A DNA stretch of 13,378 nucleotides, taken from NCBI GenBank assembly GCA_947451875.1, contig CANGBE010000019.1, forward strand, positions 1 to 13,378, read 5' to 3'. The notes beneath the pieces are model-generated. The model had not been told where the DNA came from, did no database searches, and worked only from the letters and a program-made list of their open reading frames with translations. The DNA comes from Sphingomonadaceae bacterium (GTDB lineage: Bacteria; Pseudomonadota; Alphaproteobacteria; Sphingomonadales; Sphingomonadaceae). Position numbers and translations under genes: made by a program. Within the stretch, counting starts at the first letter, position 1. Every line of letters starts with the position of its first letter. This document shows positions 6,814 to 13,378 of the stretch, one piece after another.

Positions 6814-7356
6814 TTGGAAACGTATCGCCTTATTTGCCACCCCGATACGCCAGCGGCGAAAGTGCGCTCGGTTGACGCCTATGTCGTGCGAAACCGCGAT
6901 AATTACCTGCACGTTCGCTGGCGGATAAAGGGCACGCGCGCCTTGGTCGTGCCTGACTATGTCGGGCCGGGGCGCGAGGATGGCCTGTGGCAGACCACCT
7001 GTTTCGAGATGTTCCTCGGAGCGCCGGACAGCGATGCCTATTGCGAGTTCAACTTCTCGCCCTCGGGCAAATGGGCGGCATATAACTTTGCCAGCTACCG
7101 CGAGGGCATGGCTGCGCGGCCCATGGTGCCACCGCCGCAGTCGCAGGAGCGCCGCCACGCCCATATCCTCACATTCGATGCCCAGTTGCGCGCCAACACC
7201 CTGCCGCCGCGCCCCTTGCGGCTGGGACTCACCGCCGTGATAGAGGAAGAGGGCGGGGTGAAAAGCTATTGGGCCATCGCCCATGCCCCCGGCGCACCGG
7301 ATTTCCACGCGCCCACTTGCTTCGCCGCGACACTTCCGCCACCTGAGGACCCATGA
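6814..7356 (+). CDS. DOMON-like domain protein
   Basis: A 180-residue soluble protein starting at a TTG (6814), with AGGAAG at 6803-6808 five bases before it; no in-frame ATG gives a better start. LWQTTCFEMF (58-67) and a CEFNFSPSGKWAAYNF block (77-92) followed by YREGM match the DOMON-like proteins often found beside DUF1343 genes in sphingomonads. The fold should be a beta-sandwich of the kind that binds haem or sugar ligands in other DOMON families; no haem ligand can be assigned here. There is no signal peptide or membrane segment. The stop overlaps the start of the NamZ/DUF1343 gene as ATGA, so the two are almost certainly co-translated. The function is unknown. A sugar-binding accessory role for the muramidase is an inference from coupling only. 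Confidence 0.85.
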   Translation: METYRLICHPDTPAAKVRSVDAYVVRNRDNYLHVRWRIKGTRALVVPDYVGPGREDGLWQTTCFEMFLGAPDSDAYCEFNFSPSGKWAAYNFASYREGMAARPMVPPPQSQERRHAHILTFDAQLRANTLPPRPLRLGLTAVIEEEGGVKSYWAIAHAPGAPDFHAPTCFAATLPPPEDP

Positions 7357-8552
7357 AATTCGGAATTGATCGCCTGCTCTCAGAGCCGGAATTGCTGGCA
7401 GAACTTGATGGTCGCCGCGTGGCGCTGGTGGCCCATCCGGCCTCTGTCACCAAACACCTGACCCATTCGCTCGACGCGCTGATTGCGGCGGGCCTGAATG
7501 TCACCTCTGCCTTCGGCCCGCAGCACGGGCTGAAGGGTGACAAGCAGGACAACATGATCGAGACACCGGACGAGACCGATCCGCATTACGGCATCCCGAT
7601 CTTCAGCCTTTACGGAGAGGTGCGCCGCCCCAGTGGGCAAATGATGTCTACCGCCGATGTGTTCCTTTTCGATCTGCAGGATCTGGGTTGCCGCATCTAT
7701 ACCTTCGTTACGACGCTGCTCTATCTGCTTGAGGCAGCCGCGGAGCATGGCAAGGAAGTCTGGGTGCTGGATCGCCCCAATCCGGCTGGCCGCCCTGTCG
7801 AGGGCACGCTGCTGGTAGGGGGCCAAGAAAGCTTTGTCGGTGCCGGGCCAATGCCCATGCGCCACGGGCTGACGATGGGCGAGATGGGCCACTGGTTCAT
7901 CGATCACTTCAAGCTGGACGTCGCCTACCGCGTGATAACGATGAAAGGCTGGGATCCGGAGGGGCCGGGCTATGGCTGGCCGGAAGACCGCGTGTGGATC
8001 AACCCCAGTCCCAACGCCGCAAACGTCAACATGGCCCGCGCCTATGCCGGAACGGTGATGCTGGAAGGTGCGATGCTGAGCGAGGGGAGGGGCACCACCC
8101 GTCCGCTGGAGGTGCTGTTCGGTGCGCCGGATGTCGATGCCAAGGCGGTGCTTGCCGAAATGCAGCAGCTCGCACCCGATTGGCTGGCTGGTGCCGCGCT
8201 GCGCGAGGTGTGGTTCACGCCAACCTTCCACAAGCACGCGGGCGCTTTGTGCAATGGCCTGATGATCCACGCCGAAGGGCCGTTCTACGATCACCATGCT
8301 TTCCGCCCCTGGCGCATGCAGGCGCTGGCCTTCAAGGCGATCCGGCGGCTCTACCCGGACTACCCGATCTGGCGCGATTTTCCATATGAGTACGAGTTCA
8401 CGCGGCTGGCGATCGATGTGATCAACGGGGGGCCGGACTTGCGTGAATGGGTGGACGATGCTGCCGCGCTGCCCGGTGATCTGGAGGCGATTGCGGGCCG
8501 CGACGAGGCTCTGTGGGCCGAACAAGTTCGGCCGTTCTTACTCTACGATTGA
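7353..8552 (+). CDS. namZ: DUF1343 protein, NamZ-like exo-beta-N-acetylmuramidase (GH171 family)
   Basis: A 399-residue protein of the DUF1343 family (PF07075). Characterised members (NamZ) remove terminal N-acetylmuramic acid from peptidoglycan-derived glycans. Visible family motifs are FGPQHGLKGDKQDNM (residues 54-68), FSLYGE (84-89), FDLQDLGCRIYTF (106-118), LDRPNP (139-144) and RHGLTMGEMGHW (170-181), with WINPSPN further on. The N-terminus MKFGIDRLLSEPELL has no signal peptide, unlike the secreted forms known from Bacillus and Tannerella, so the protein appears cytoplasmic. It is coupled by an ATGA overlap to the DOMON-like gene. No murQ, amgK or nagZ is nearby, so the recycling role is inferred. 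It ends convergently with the dioxygenase gene, leaving a 10-bp gap. Confidence 0.88.
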   Translation: MKFGIDRLLSEPELLAELDGRRVALVAHPASVTKHLTHSLDALIAAGLNVTSAFGPQHGLKGDKQDNMIETPDETDPHYGIPIFSLYGEVRRPSGQMMSTADVFLFDLQDLGCRIYTFVTTLLYLLEAAAEHGKEVWVLDRPNPAGRPVEGTLLVGGQESFVGAGPMPMRHGLTMGEMGHWFIDHFKLDVAYRVITMKGWDPEGPGYGWPEDRVWINPSPNAANVNMARAYAGTVMLEGAMLSEGRGTTRPLEVLFGAPDVDAKAVLAEMQQLAPDWLAGAALREVWFTPTFHKHAGALCNGLMIHAEGPFYDHHAFRPWRMQALAFKAIRRLYPDYPIWRDFPYEYEFTRLAIDVINGGPDLREWVDDAAALPGDLEAIAGRDEALWAEQVRPFLLYD

Positions 8553-8562
8553 GCGACGCTGC

Positions 8563-9363
8563 TTAGTCGATGCCGCTCACCAGCGCGGCTTCGCCGAGCA
8601 GGTATGATGTCATCGACAGCGCGCCGTCGATGGTATCGTTGAACAGCGCCACCTCGTCGCCCGGGAGCCTTGCGCCCACTGTATAAAGCAGCGGCAGGTA
8701 ATGCTCGGCGCTGGTGATAGCCTTCGCGGCGGCCTGATCTTCGGCGGCAAAGCGGGTGAGGGCACTGTCGTCGCCTGCGATCACGGCAGTGTTGATGCGG
8801 CTCTGGAAGTCCAGCGCCCAGTCGGGAATGGTGCCGATAAACTGGCGGTAGAGCGCAAGGTTATGCACGACATTGCCGCTGCCAACGATCAGCACGCCTT
8901 CATCCCGCAAGGGAGCCAGCTTGCGCGCCAGATCGAGGTGGGCATCGGCACCAAGCGTGCGGTCAAGGCTGAGCTGGACAGTCGGCACGTCGCATTCCGG
9001 GAACATCGGCTGCAGCACGCCCCAAGAGCCGTGATCGAAACCCCATGTGGCATCGCGGCTGACGCGCTCTTCGCCGAGCAGCGCGGAGACGCGATTCACC
9101 AGCCCGTCCGATCCCGGCGCGGGATAGCGCATATCGAACAGCGCCTGCGGGAAGCCGCCGAAATCGTGGATGGTGCGCGGGTGGTCATCGGTGGTGAGGT
9201 GGCTGCGCCCCTGCGTCTCCCAATGCGCGCTGATGCACAGCACGGCAGCGGGGCGAGGGAGCCGCTTGCCCAGTTCGATGAACGAGGCGCGGGCGGGGTT
9301 GTCGGTGATCACGGTCATCGGCGAACCGTGACCGAGGAAGAGGGCGGGGAGGCGAGTGGTCAT
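8563..9363 (-). CDS. ygiD: DODA/YgiD-type extradiol ring-cleavage dioxygenase
   Basis: A 266-residue class III extradiol dioxygenase (LigB superfamily, PF02900) of the DODA/YgiD group, where E. coli YgiD opens 4,5-DOPA. The metal ligands expected by analogy are His12 in FLGHGSP, His47 in ISAHWE and His221 in AEHYLPLL. His111 in FDHGSWG fits the catalytic acid, and VGSGNVVHN (160-168) is a further conserved block. The N-terminal MTTRLPALFLGHGSP is typical for the family, which supports ATG 9363. No signal peptide is seen. No DOPA, betalain or aromatic-pathway gene is adjacent, so the substrate is open. It follows the VWA gene by 56 bp on the same strand and could be read from the same transcript. 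Confidence 0.9.
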   Translation of the reverse strand: MTTRLPALFLGHGSPMTVITDNPARASFIELGKRLPRPAAVLCISAHWETQGRSHLTTDDHPRTIHDFGGFPQALFDMRYPAPGSDGLVNRVSALLGEERVSRDATWGFDHGSWGVLQPMFPECDVPTVQLSLDRTLGADAHLDLARKLAPLRDEGVLIVGSGNVVHNLALYRQFIGTIPDWALDFQSRINTAVIAGDDSALTRFAAEDQAAAKAITSAEHYLPLLYTVGARLPGDEVALFNDTIDGALSMTSYLLGEAALVSGID

Positions 9364-9419
9364 GCGCCCTAGTTGGTGCGCCGCGCTGCTGCTTCAAGCA
9401 AGCGCTTCTTCGCAGGCCT

Positions 9420-10601
9420 TCAGTGTTTCTTTCGCGTCAGCTCACGCATGGCCGCATCCAACCCTTCGAGTGTCAGCGGGAACATGTTGTCGCCCAGCAA
9501 TTCGCGCATCACCTTGGTTGACTGCGAATAGTCCCACTGCCGCTCGGGCGTGGGGTTGAGCCAGACGGTCGCGGGGTAGGTGTTGGTCACGCGTTGCATC
9601 CACGTGGCCCCGGCCTCGGGATTGAAGTGCTCCACCGAGCCGCCCGGGTGGGTGATCTCGTAGGGGCTCATCGATGCATCGCCGACGAAGATCACCTTAT
9701 AGTCATGCCCGTACTTATGGAGGATGTCCCAGGTCGGCGTCCGCTCGGTGCGGCGGCGGGCGTTGTTTTTCCATACGCCTTCGTAAAGGCAGTTGTGGAA
9801 GTAGAAGAACTCCAGGTTTTTGAACTCGGCCGTGGCGGCGCTGAACAGTTCTTCGACCAGCTTGATGAACGGGTCCATCGATCCGCCGACATCAAGGAAC
9901 AACAGTACCTTCACCGCATTGCGGCGCTCGGCGCGCATGTGGATATCGAGGAAGCCCTGCCGCGCGGTGCCGCTGATCGTGGCGTCGAGATCGAGCTCTT
10001 CCGCCGCGCCCTCACGCGCGAAGCGGCGCAGGCGGCGCAGCGCGACCTTGATGTTGCGGGTGCCAAGCTCCTTGGTGTTATCGAGATTGGCGAATTCGCG
10101 CTGCTCCCACACCTTCAGCGCTCGGCCATGCTTGCCCTCGCCGCCAATCCGCACGCCTTCGGGGTTATAGCCCGAGTGGCCAAAGGGGCTGGTGCCGTTG
10201 GTGCCGACCCACTTGTTGCCGCCCTGATGGCGCTTTTCCTGCTCCTCAAGCCGCTTTTTCAGCGTCTCCATGATCTCGTCCCACGATCCCAGCGCCTTGA
10301 TCTTCTCCATTTCCTCTTGCGTGAAATAGCGCTCGGCGACGGCTTTCAGCCAGTCTTCGGGGATATCGACCGGGCTCTGGCCGTAATCGGTGAGCACACC
10401 CTTGAAGACCTTGGAGAACACTTGATCAAAGCGATCGAGCAGGCCCTCATCCTTCACATAGGTGGCGCGGGAGAGGTAATAGAACGCCTCGGGCGTCTGC
10501 TCGATCACCTGCTTGTCCAGTGCCTCAAGCAGCAGCAAGTGCTCCTTGATCGAAGCAGGAATGCCCGCAGCGCGCAGTTCGTCGAGGAAATTGAGCAGCA
10601 T
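9420..10601 (-). CDS. VWA domain protein, CoxE-like
   Basis: A 393-residue cytoplasmic protein. The frame opens further upstream to a TTG at 10646, but the ATG at 10601 (MLLNFLDELRAAGIP) matches the usual start of the CoxE-like family and leaves a 7-bp gap after the AAA+ gene. The N-terminal helical half carries LLLLEALDKQV and FYYLSRATYVKDE. A Gly-rich linker lies around residues 126-170. The C-terminal von Willebrand A domain has a MIDAS loop DVGGSMD starting at about residue 237 (DxGxS instead of DxSxS) and VIFVGDASMSPYEI. It pairs with the AAA+ ATPase as in CoxD/CoxE, NorQ/NorD and CbbQ/CbbO systems, where the VWA protein recruits the ATPase to an enzyme to activate it or insert metal. 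The client here is unknown. Confidence 0.88.
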   Translation of the reverse strand: MLLNFLDELRAAGIPASIKEHLLLLEALDKQVIEQTPEAFYYLSRATYVKDEGLLDRFDQVFSKVFKGVLTDYGQSPVDIPEDWLKAVAERYFTQEEMEKIKALGSWDEIMETLKKRLEEQEKRHQGGNKWVGTNGTSPFGHSGYNPEGVRIGGEGKHGRALKVWEQREFANLDNTKELGTRNIKVALRRLRRFAREGAAEELDLDATISGTARQGFLDIHMRAERRNAVKVLLFLDVGGSMDPFIKLVEELFSAATAEFKNLEFFYFHNCLYEGVWKNNARRRTERTPTWDILHKYGHDYKVIFVGDASMSPYEITHPGGSVEHFNPEAGATWMQRVTNTYPATVWLNPTPERQWDYSQSTKVMRELLGDNMFPLTLEGLDAAMRELTRKKH

Positions 10602-10608
10602 TCCGCGC

Positions 10609-11451
10609 TTAACCGTTCCGCCGCGCCATGAACGCCAACCTCTCAAACAGCATCACGTCCTGCTCGTTCTTCAACAGCGCGCCGTGGAGTGGCGGGATCG
10701 CCTTGGTGGGATCGCGGTTTTGCAAAACATCCAGCGGCATGTCTTCGTTCATCAGCAGCTTCAGCCAGTCGAGCAGTTCGCTGGTCGACGGCTTCTTCTT
10801 CAGCCCTGGCACTTCGCGCACTTCGTAGAAGATCTCCATCGCCTTCTTGACCAGCGTCTTCTGGATGCCGGGGAAGTGGACGTCGATGATTTCCTGCATC
10901 GTCTCGCGGTCTGGGAACTTTATATAGTGGAAGAAGCAGCGGCGCAGAAAGGCGTCGGGCAGTTCCTTTTCGTTGTTCGAGGTGATGACGACGATCGGGC
11001 GCTCCTTGGCCTCGATCCGCTCACCGGTTTCGTAAACGTCGAAGCTCATCCGGTCGAGTTCTTGCAACAGATCATTAGGGAACTCGATGTCGGCCTTGTC
11101 GATCTCGTCGATCAGCAGCACGGGCAGCTGCGGCGCGGTGAAGGCTTCCCACAGCTTGCCCTTGCGGATGTAGTTGTTGATGTCATGCACCCGCTCGTCA
11201 CCCAGCTGGCCATCGCGCAGACGGGCAACGGCATCGTACTCATAAAGCCCCTGATGCGCCTTGGTGGTGCTCTTGATGTGCCATTCGATCAGCGGGGCGT
11301 TCAGGGCCTTGGAAATCTCATGCGCCAGCACGGTCTTGCCGGTGCCGGGCTCGCCCTTGATCAGCAGCGGGCGGCGCAGCAGCACGGCGGCGTTGACCGC
11401 TACCTTAAGGTCATCGGTAGCGACGTAGTTCTTTGTGCCTTCAAAGCGCAT
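10609..11451 (-). CDS. MoxR-type AAA+ ATPase
   Basis: A 280-residue AAA+ ATPase of the MoxR group (AAA_5, CoxD-like). Walker A is GEPGTGKT at residues 33-40. Walker B is VLLIDEID at 111-118, followed by KADIEFPNDLLQELD. Sensor 1 is ITSNNEKELPDAFLRR, with the Arg pair as likely finger. The compact size with no extra domain is normal for the group. It probably forms a hexameric ring that works with the VWA protein encoded 7 bp downstream. AGGAA lies about 10 nt before the ATG at 11451. The gene is divergent from the SnoaL-like gene across 82 bp. No cox, nor, cbb or other metalloenzyme genes are in the window to indicate the client. Confidence 0.93.
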   Translation of the reverse strand: MRFEGTKNYVATDDLKVAVNAAVLLRRPLLIKGEPGTGKTVLAHEISKALNAPLIEWHIKSTTKAHQGLYEYDAVARLRDGQLGDERVHDINNYIRKGKLWEAFTAPQLPVLLIDEIDKADIEFPNDLLQELDRMSFDVYETGERIEAKERPIVVITSNNEKELPDAFLRRCFFHYIKFPDRETMQEIIDVHFPGIQKTLVKKAMEIFYEVREVPGLKKKPSTSELLDWLKLLMNEDMPLDVLQNRDPTKAIPPLHGALLKNEQDVMLFERLAFMARRNG

Positions 11452-11484
11452 CGGCGATCATTCCTGCTGTTGCTATTTCACCTG

Positions 11485-11513
11485 GCGTTAGGTTGTGCCT
11501 TTATGCGGGGCAA
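11485..11513 (-). promoter_or_regulatory. Possible promoter of the AAA+/VWA operon
   Basis: On the minus strand, TTGCCC at 11508-11513 and TAACGC at 11485-11490 are separated by 17 bp, an acceptable -35/-10 pair. The start point would be near 11478, leaving a leader of about 27 nt before the AAA+ ATG. Both hexamers are imperfect, so this is a candidate only. Confidence 0.3.
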
Positions 11514-11533
11514 GCGGAAACAGGAGAGCGGCA

Positions 11534-11974
11534 ATGACAGGCACTTTCGAAGACTGGCGGGCGATCTGCGAAACCAAGGCGCGCTATTGCCGCTGCATGG
11601 ACACCAAGGACTGGGCTGGTTGGGCCGATTGCTTCACCGAAGACATGGTGCTCGATACCACACCAGCCGGCGGCTACCGGATCGAAGGGCGTGATGCCGC
11701 GATTGCCAAGGTGCGCGGATCGATTGATCAGGCCAAGACGGCGCATCAGGTTCACAATCCCGAGATTGCCTTCGTCGGTCCTGACGTTGCAGACGTCATC
11801 TGGGCGATGAATGACCGGGTGCAAATGGCCCCGGACAAGCAATCAGCCGCCTATGGCGGGCACACCGGCTATGGCCATTACCGCGAGAAATACGTGCGCT
11901 GTGATGACGGCAAGTGGTGGATCAAGTCGACGCAGCTCAGCTATTTGCACTTTGATGTCCATGCGCCGGACTGA
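11534..11974 (+). CDS. SnoaL-like / NTF2-fold protein
   Basis: A 146-residue protein. The frame opens at 11495, but the ATG at 11534 has AGGAG at 11522-11526 seven bases upstream and begins directly with the fold (MTGTFEDWRAICETKARYCR). The pattern Y-x4-D (Tyr18, Asp23), DWAGWADCFTEDMVLD and a later His71 matches the SnoaL-like_4 group of the NTF2 superfamily (cone fold with an acid-base pocket), which includes ring dehydratases and isomerases. The Tyr-Asp-His spacing equals the catalytic set I recall for the bile-acid dehydratase BaiE (Tyr30, Asp35, His83), which suggests an active dehydratase or isomerase. The C-terminal half contains GGHTGYGHYREKY and WWIKSTQLSYLHFD. No signal peptide is present. 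It is a single gene with no pathway neighbours, and its substrate is unknown. Confidence 0.85.
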   Translation: MTGTFEDWRAICETKARYCRCMDTKDWAGWADCFTEDMVLDTTPAGGYRIEGRDAAIAKVRGSIDQAKTAHQVHNPEIAFVGPDVADVIWAMNDRVQMAPDKQSAAYGGHTGYGHYREKYVRCDDGKWWIKSTQLSYLHFDVHAPD

Positions 11975-12027
11975 TTGGTTTGCTGGCAAAATGAGGCAGC
12001 GATCACGCAAAATATTTTAGCCCAAGG

Positions 12028-12041
12028 TTGATGTCGGTCAA
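12028..12041 (+). promoter_or_regulatory. FNR/FixK-type box upstream of the haem-barrel gene
   Basis: TTGATGTCGGTCAA fits the FNR/FixK/Dnr consensus TTGA-N6-TCAA and differs from TTGAT-N4-ATCAA at one base. It lies 92 bp before the ATG at 12133, in the only intergenic region of the gene. TATGCA at 12059-12064 could be the -10 element, placing the start near 12071 and the box close to the usual -41.5 position. This predicts activation under low oxygen or by nitric oxide. The sequence match is direct; the regulation is inferred. Confidence 0.6.
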
Positions 12042-12132
12042 GGAACTTCCTCCCGTTCTATGCATTGTGAAATAGCGAAGAAAACCAGATATTTGGTTTG
12101 AACTTTTCGCGGCGCTTGGAAGGAAGTTTGCC

Positions 12133-13378
12133 ATGAAAACAAAGCTATCCACTCGCATGGGGGCAGCCCTGCGGAGTACTTCGGCTACCCGATCGATTGC
12201 CCGAACTTTGCCATTTGCAGTCCCGGTGGGATTTGCGCTCGTTCTAATGACGGCTGTGCCGCCGCCGGTGCAGGCTGTGCCTGCTTTCGCCGAGCAGACC
12301 GGCTTGCAATGCCAGTCTTGCCATGTCGGCGGGTTTGGTCCGCAGCTCACGCCACTCGGCCGCGAGTTCAAGCTGAATGGCTACACCATGCGGTCAAAGT
12401 CGTTCAACGCGCCCATCTCGGCGATGGCTATCGCTTCGCTCACCCATACCCGAAAGGATCAGGTGCCCGCGCCGAGCGGACTGAGCCAGAATGACAATCT
12501 GGCATTCGATCAGGGCAGCGTGTTCATCGCGGGCGGAATAGGCACGCACTTTGGCGGCTTTGCGCAGATTACCTATGACGGTGTCGGCAAGGCCTGGGCA
12601 TGGGATAACCTCGATCTGCGCGCCGTGACGCAAGGCAAGCTGCTGGGCGCAGACGCGGTTTACGGTCTCACGCTCAACAATTCGCCCACGGTGCAGGATG
12701 TGTGGAACACCACGCCAGCCTGGGGCTTTCCTTATACAGACACCAACGTATCCGGCACGCTAGGAGCTTCTCCGCTGATCGATGGCGGCTTGGCGCAGAA
12801 CACCATGGGAATGAGCGCCTATGTCTGGGTCGGTCAGAAGTATTACATTGAGGGCGGGGCCTACACCTCGCCCAAGGCGGGGACGCTGAACTGGCTTGCG
12901 GCCGATCCCATGAGCCCCGGCGATATCAAGGGCCTTGCCCCCTATGGCCGCCTTGCGTGGCAGAGCCAGCTGGGCGGCGGTACGTTGGAGCTTGGGGCGT
13001 TTGCGCTGAAAGCGGCGATCAATCCCGGGCGAGACAGGTCGACAGGCTATACCGACCACTACAGCGACGTCGGGCTGGATGCCTCGTGGCAGAAGCCGAC
13101 GGCTTCGGGCGATACGATCTCGGTCCAGATGCGTTATGTGCACGAGGCGAGCAACCTTGAGGCAACCTGCGAGCTGGATACCGGCAGCCCCAACTGCGCC
13201 AAGATCCACCTCAACGAAGTGCGCGGCGATGTCAGCTATAGCTGGCGCAACAAGATCGGCGCGACGCTCGCTGCCTTCTCGATCACAGGGGACAACAACG
13301 CCGATATCTATGGCGGACCGAATGCCAGCCCCAATAGCTCCGGAGCTATGGCGCAAGTGGATTACACGCCGTGGAGCG
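12133..13378 (+). CDS. Exported mono-haem c protein with probable outer-membrane beta-barrel, 3' end cut off
   Basis: An open frame runs from ATG 12133 to the window edge, giving 415 codons without a stop. AAGGAAG at 12120-12126 is a good ribosome site. A long basic N-region and a hydrophobic stretch near residues 26-42 form a signal peptide, with cleavage likely after VQA (about 48). Soon after comes one haem c motif, CQSCH (Cys60, Cys63, His64), inside the block FAEQTGLQCQSCH, then LTPLGREFKLNGY. The rest has alternating polar/aromatic strands such as GGFAQITYDGV, SAYVWVGQKYYIEGG and SVQMRYVHEA, as in a porin-like barrel. Cys346 and Cys355 could form a disulfide in a loop. This layout occurs in proteins annotated 'cytochrome c' in various proteobacteria; a role in electron transfer across the outer membrane is inferred. 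An FNR-like box lies upstream. Confidence 0.8.
   Translation, partial: MKTKLSTRMGAALRSTSATRSIARTLPFAVPVGFALVLMTAVPPPVQAVPAFAEQTGLQCQSCHVGGFGPQLTPLGREFKLNGYTMRSKSFNAPISAMAIASLTHTRKDQVPAPSGLSQNDNLAFDQGSVFIAGGIGTHFGGFAQITYDGVGKAWAWDNLDLRAVTQGKLLGADAVYGLTLNNSPTVQDVWNTTPAWGFPYTDTNVSGTLGASPLIDGGLAQNTMGMSAYVWVGQKYYIEGGAYTSPKAGTLNWLAADPMSPGDIKGLAPYGRLAWQSQLGGGTLELGAFALKAAINPGRDRSTGYTDHYSDVGLDASWQKPTASGDTISVQMRYVHEASNLEATCELDTGSPNCAKIHLNEVRGDVSYSWRNKIGATLAAFSITGDNNADIYGGPNASPNSSGAMAQVDYTPWS

Noticed and set aside
6769..7308. 180-residue N-terminal extension of TyrRS
   Set aside because: It is the reverse strand of the DOMON-like gene; TyrRS has its normal 408-residue length from ATG 6768.
7380..8525. 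381-codon minus-strand frame opposite NamZ
   Set aside because: It is a long antisense frame typical of GC-rich DNA, while the plus strand carries clear DUF1343 motifs.
9594..11694. Long plus-strand frames opposite the VWA and AAA+ genes
   Set aside because: The minus strand encodes Walker A/B and MIDAS motifs; the plus frames are shadows without domains.
12041..12056. GGAAC...CGTT next to the FNR-like box as an EcfG promoter
   Set aside because: The spacing is only about 7 bp instead of 16-17.

Overview
The window is a GC-rich (roughly 60% or more), densely coded bacterial chromosome segment. The gene mix suggests an alphaproteobacterium, most likely Sphingomonadales: a standalone DUF4402 secreted protein, a TyrRS with an HIGS signature, a DOMON-like gene coupled to a DUF1343/NamZ gene, and a MoxR-type AAA+/CoxE-like VWA pair. 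The taxonomy is an inference from gene content. I see no rRNA, tRNA, CRISPR array, insertion sequence or integrase, and the region looks like ordinary core or near-core chromosome.

Layout. 1-998 (minus) is an amidohydrolase (PF04909-like) whose 3' end lies outside the window. A 429-bp non-coding stretch follows, with an operator-like palindrome at 1121-1146. 1428-1955 (minus) is an exported DUF4402 protein with a repeat-rich upstream region. 2136-5016 (minus) is a three-gene operon with overlapping junctions, transcribed MFS exporter, then cysteine synthase, then dienelactone-hydrolase-family protein. 5098-5436 (minus) is a single-domain PilZ protein. 5542-6768 (minus) is tyrS. Divergent from tyrS across only 45 bp is a plus-strand pair, DOMON-like (6814-7356) and NamZ/DUF1343 (7353-8552), with an ATGA overlap. 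8563-9363 (minus) is a YgiD/DODA-type dioxygenase. 9420-11451 (minus) is the AAA+ ATPase/VWA pair. 11534-11974 (plus) is a SnoaL/NTF2-fold protein. 12133 to the right edge (plus) is an exported protein with one haem c motif and a probable outer-membrane beta-barrel, open at the window end, preceded by an FNR/FixK-type box at 12028-12041.

How the genes work together. Three units stand out. The AAA+/VWA pair resembles the chaperone modules that mature or activate metalloenzymes, but no client gene is visible. The DOMON-like/NamZ pair is translationally coupled, and the muramidase-family protein has no signal peptide, so a cytoplasmic role in muropeptide recycling is plausible. The haem/barrel protein under an FNR-like site suggests oxygen- or redox-controlled electron transfer at the outer membrane. 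I found nothing I can call a wholly new system; the haem-barrel gene with its box and the coupled DOMON/NamZ unit deserve most attention.
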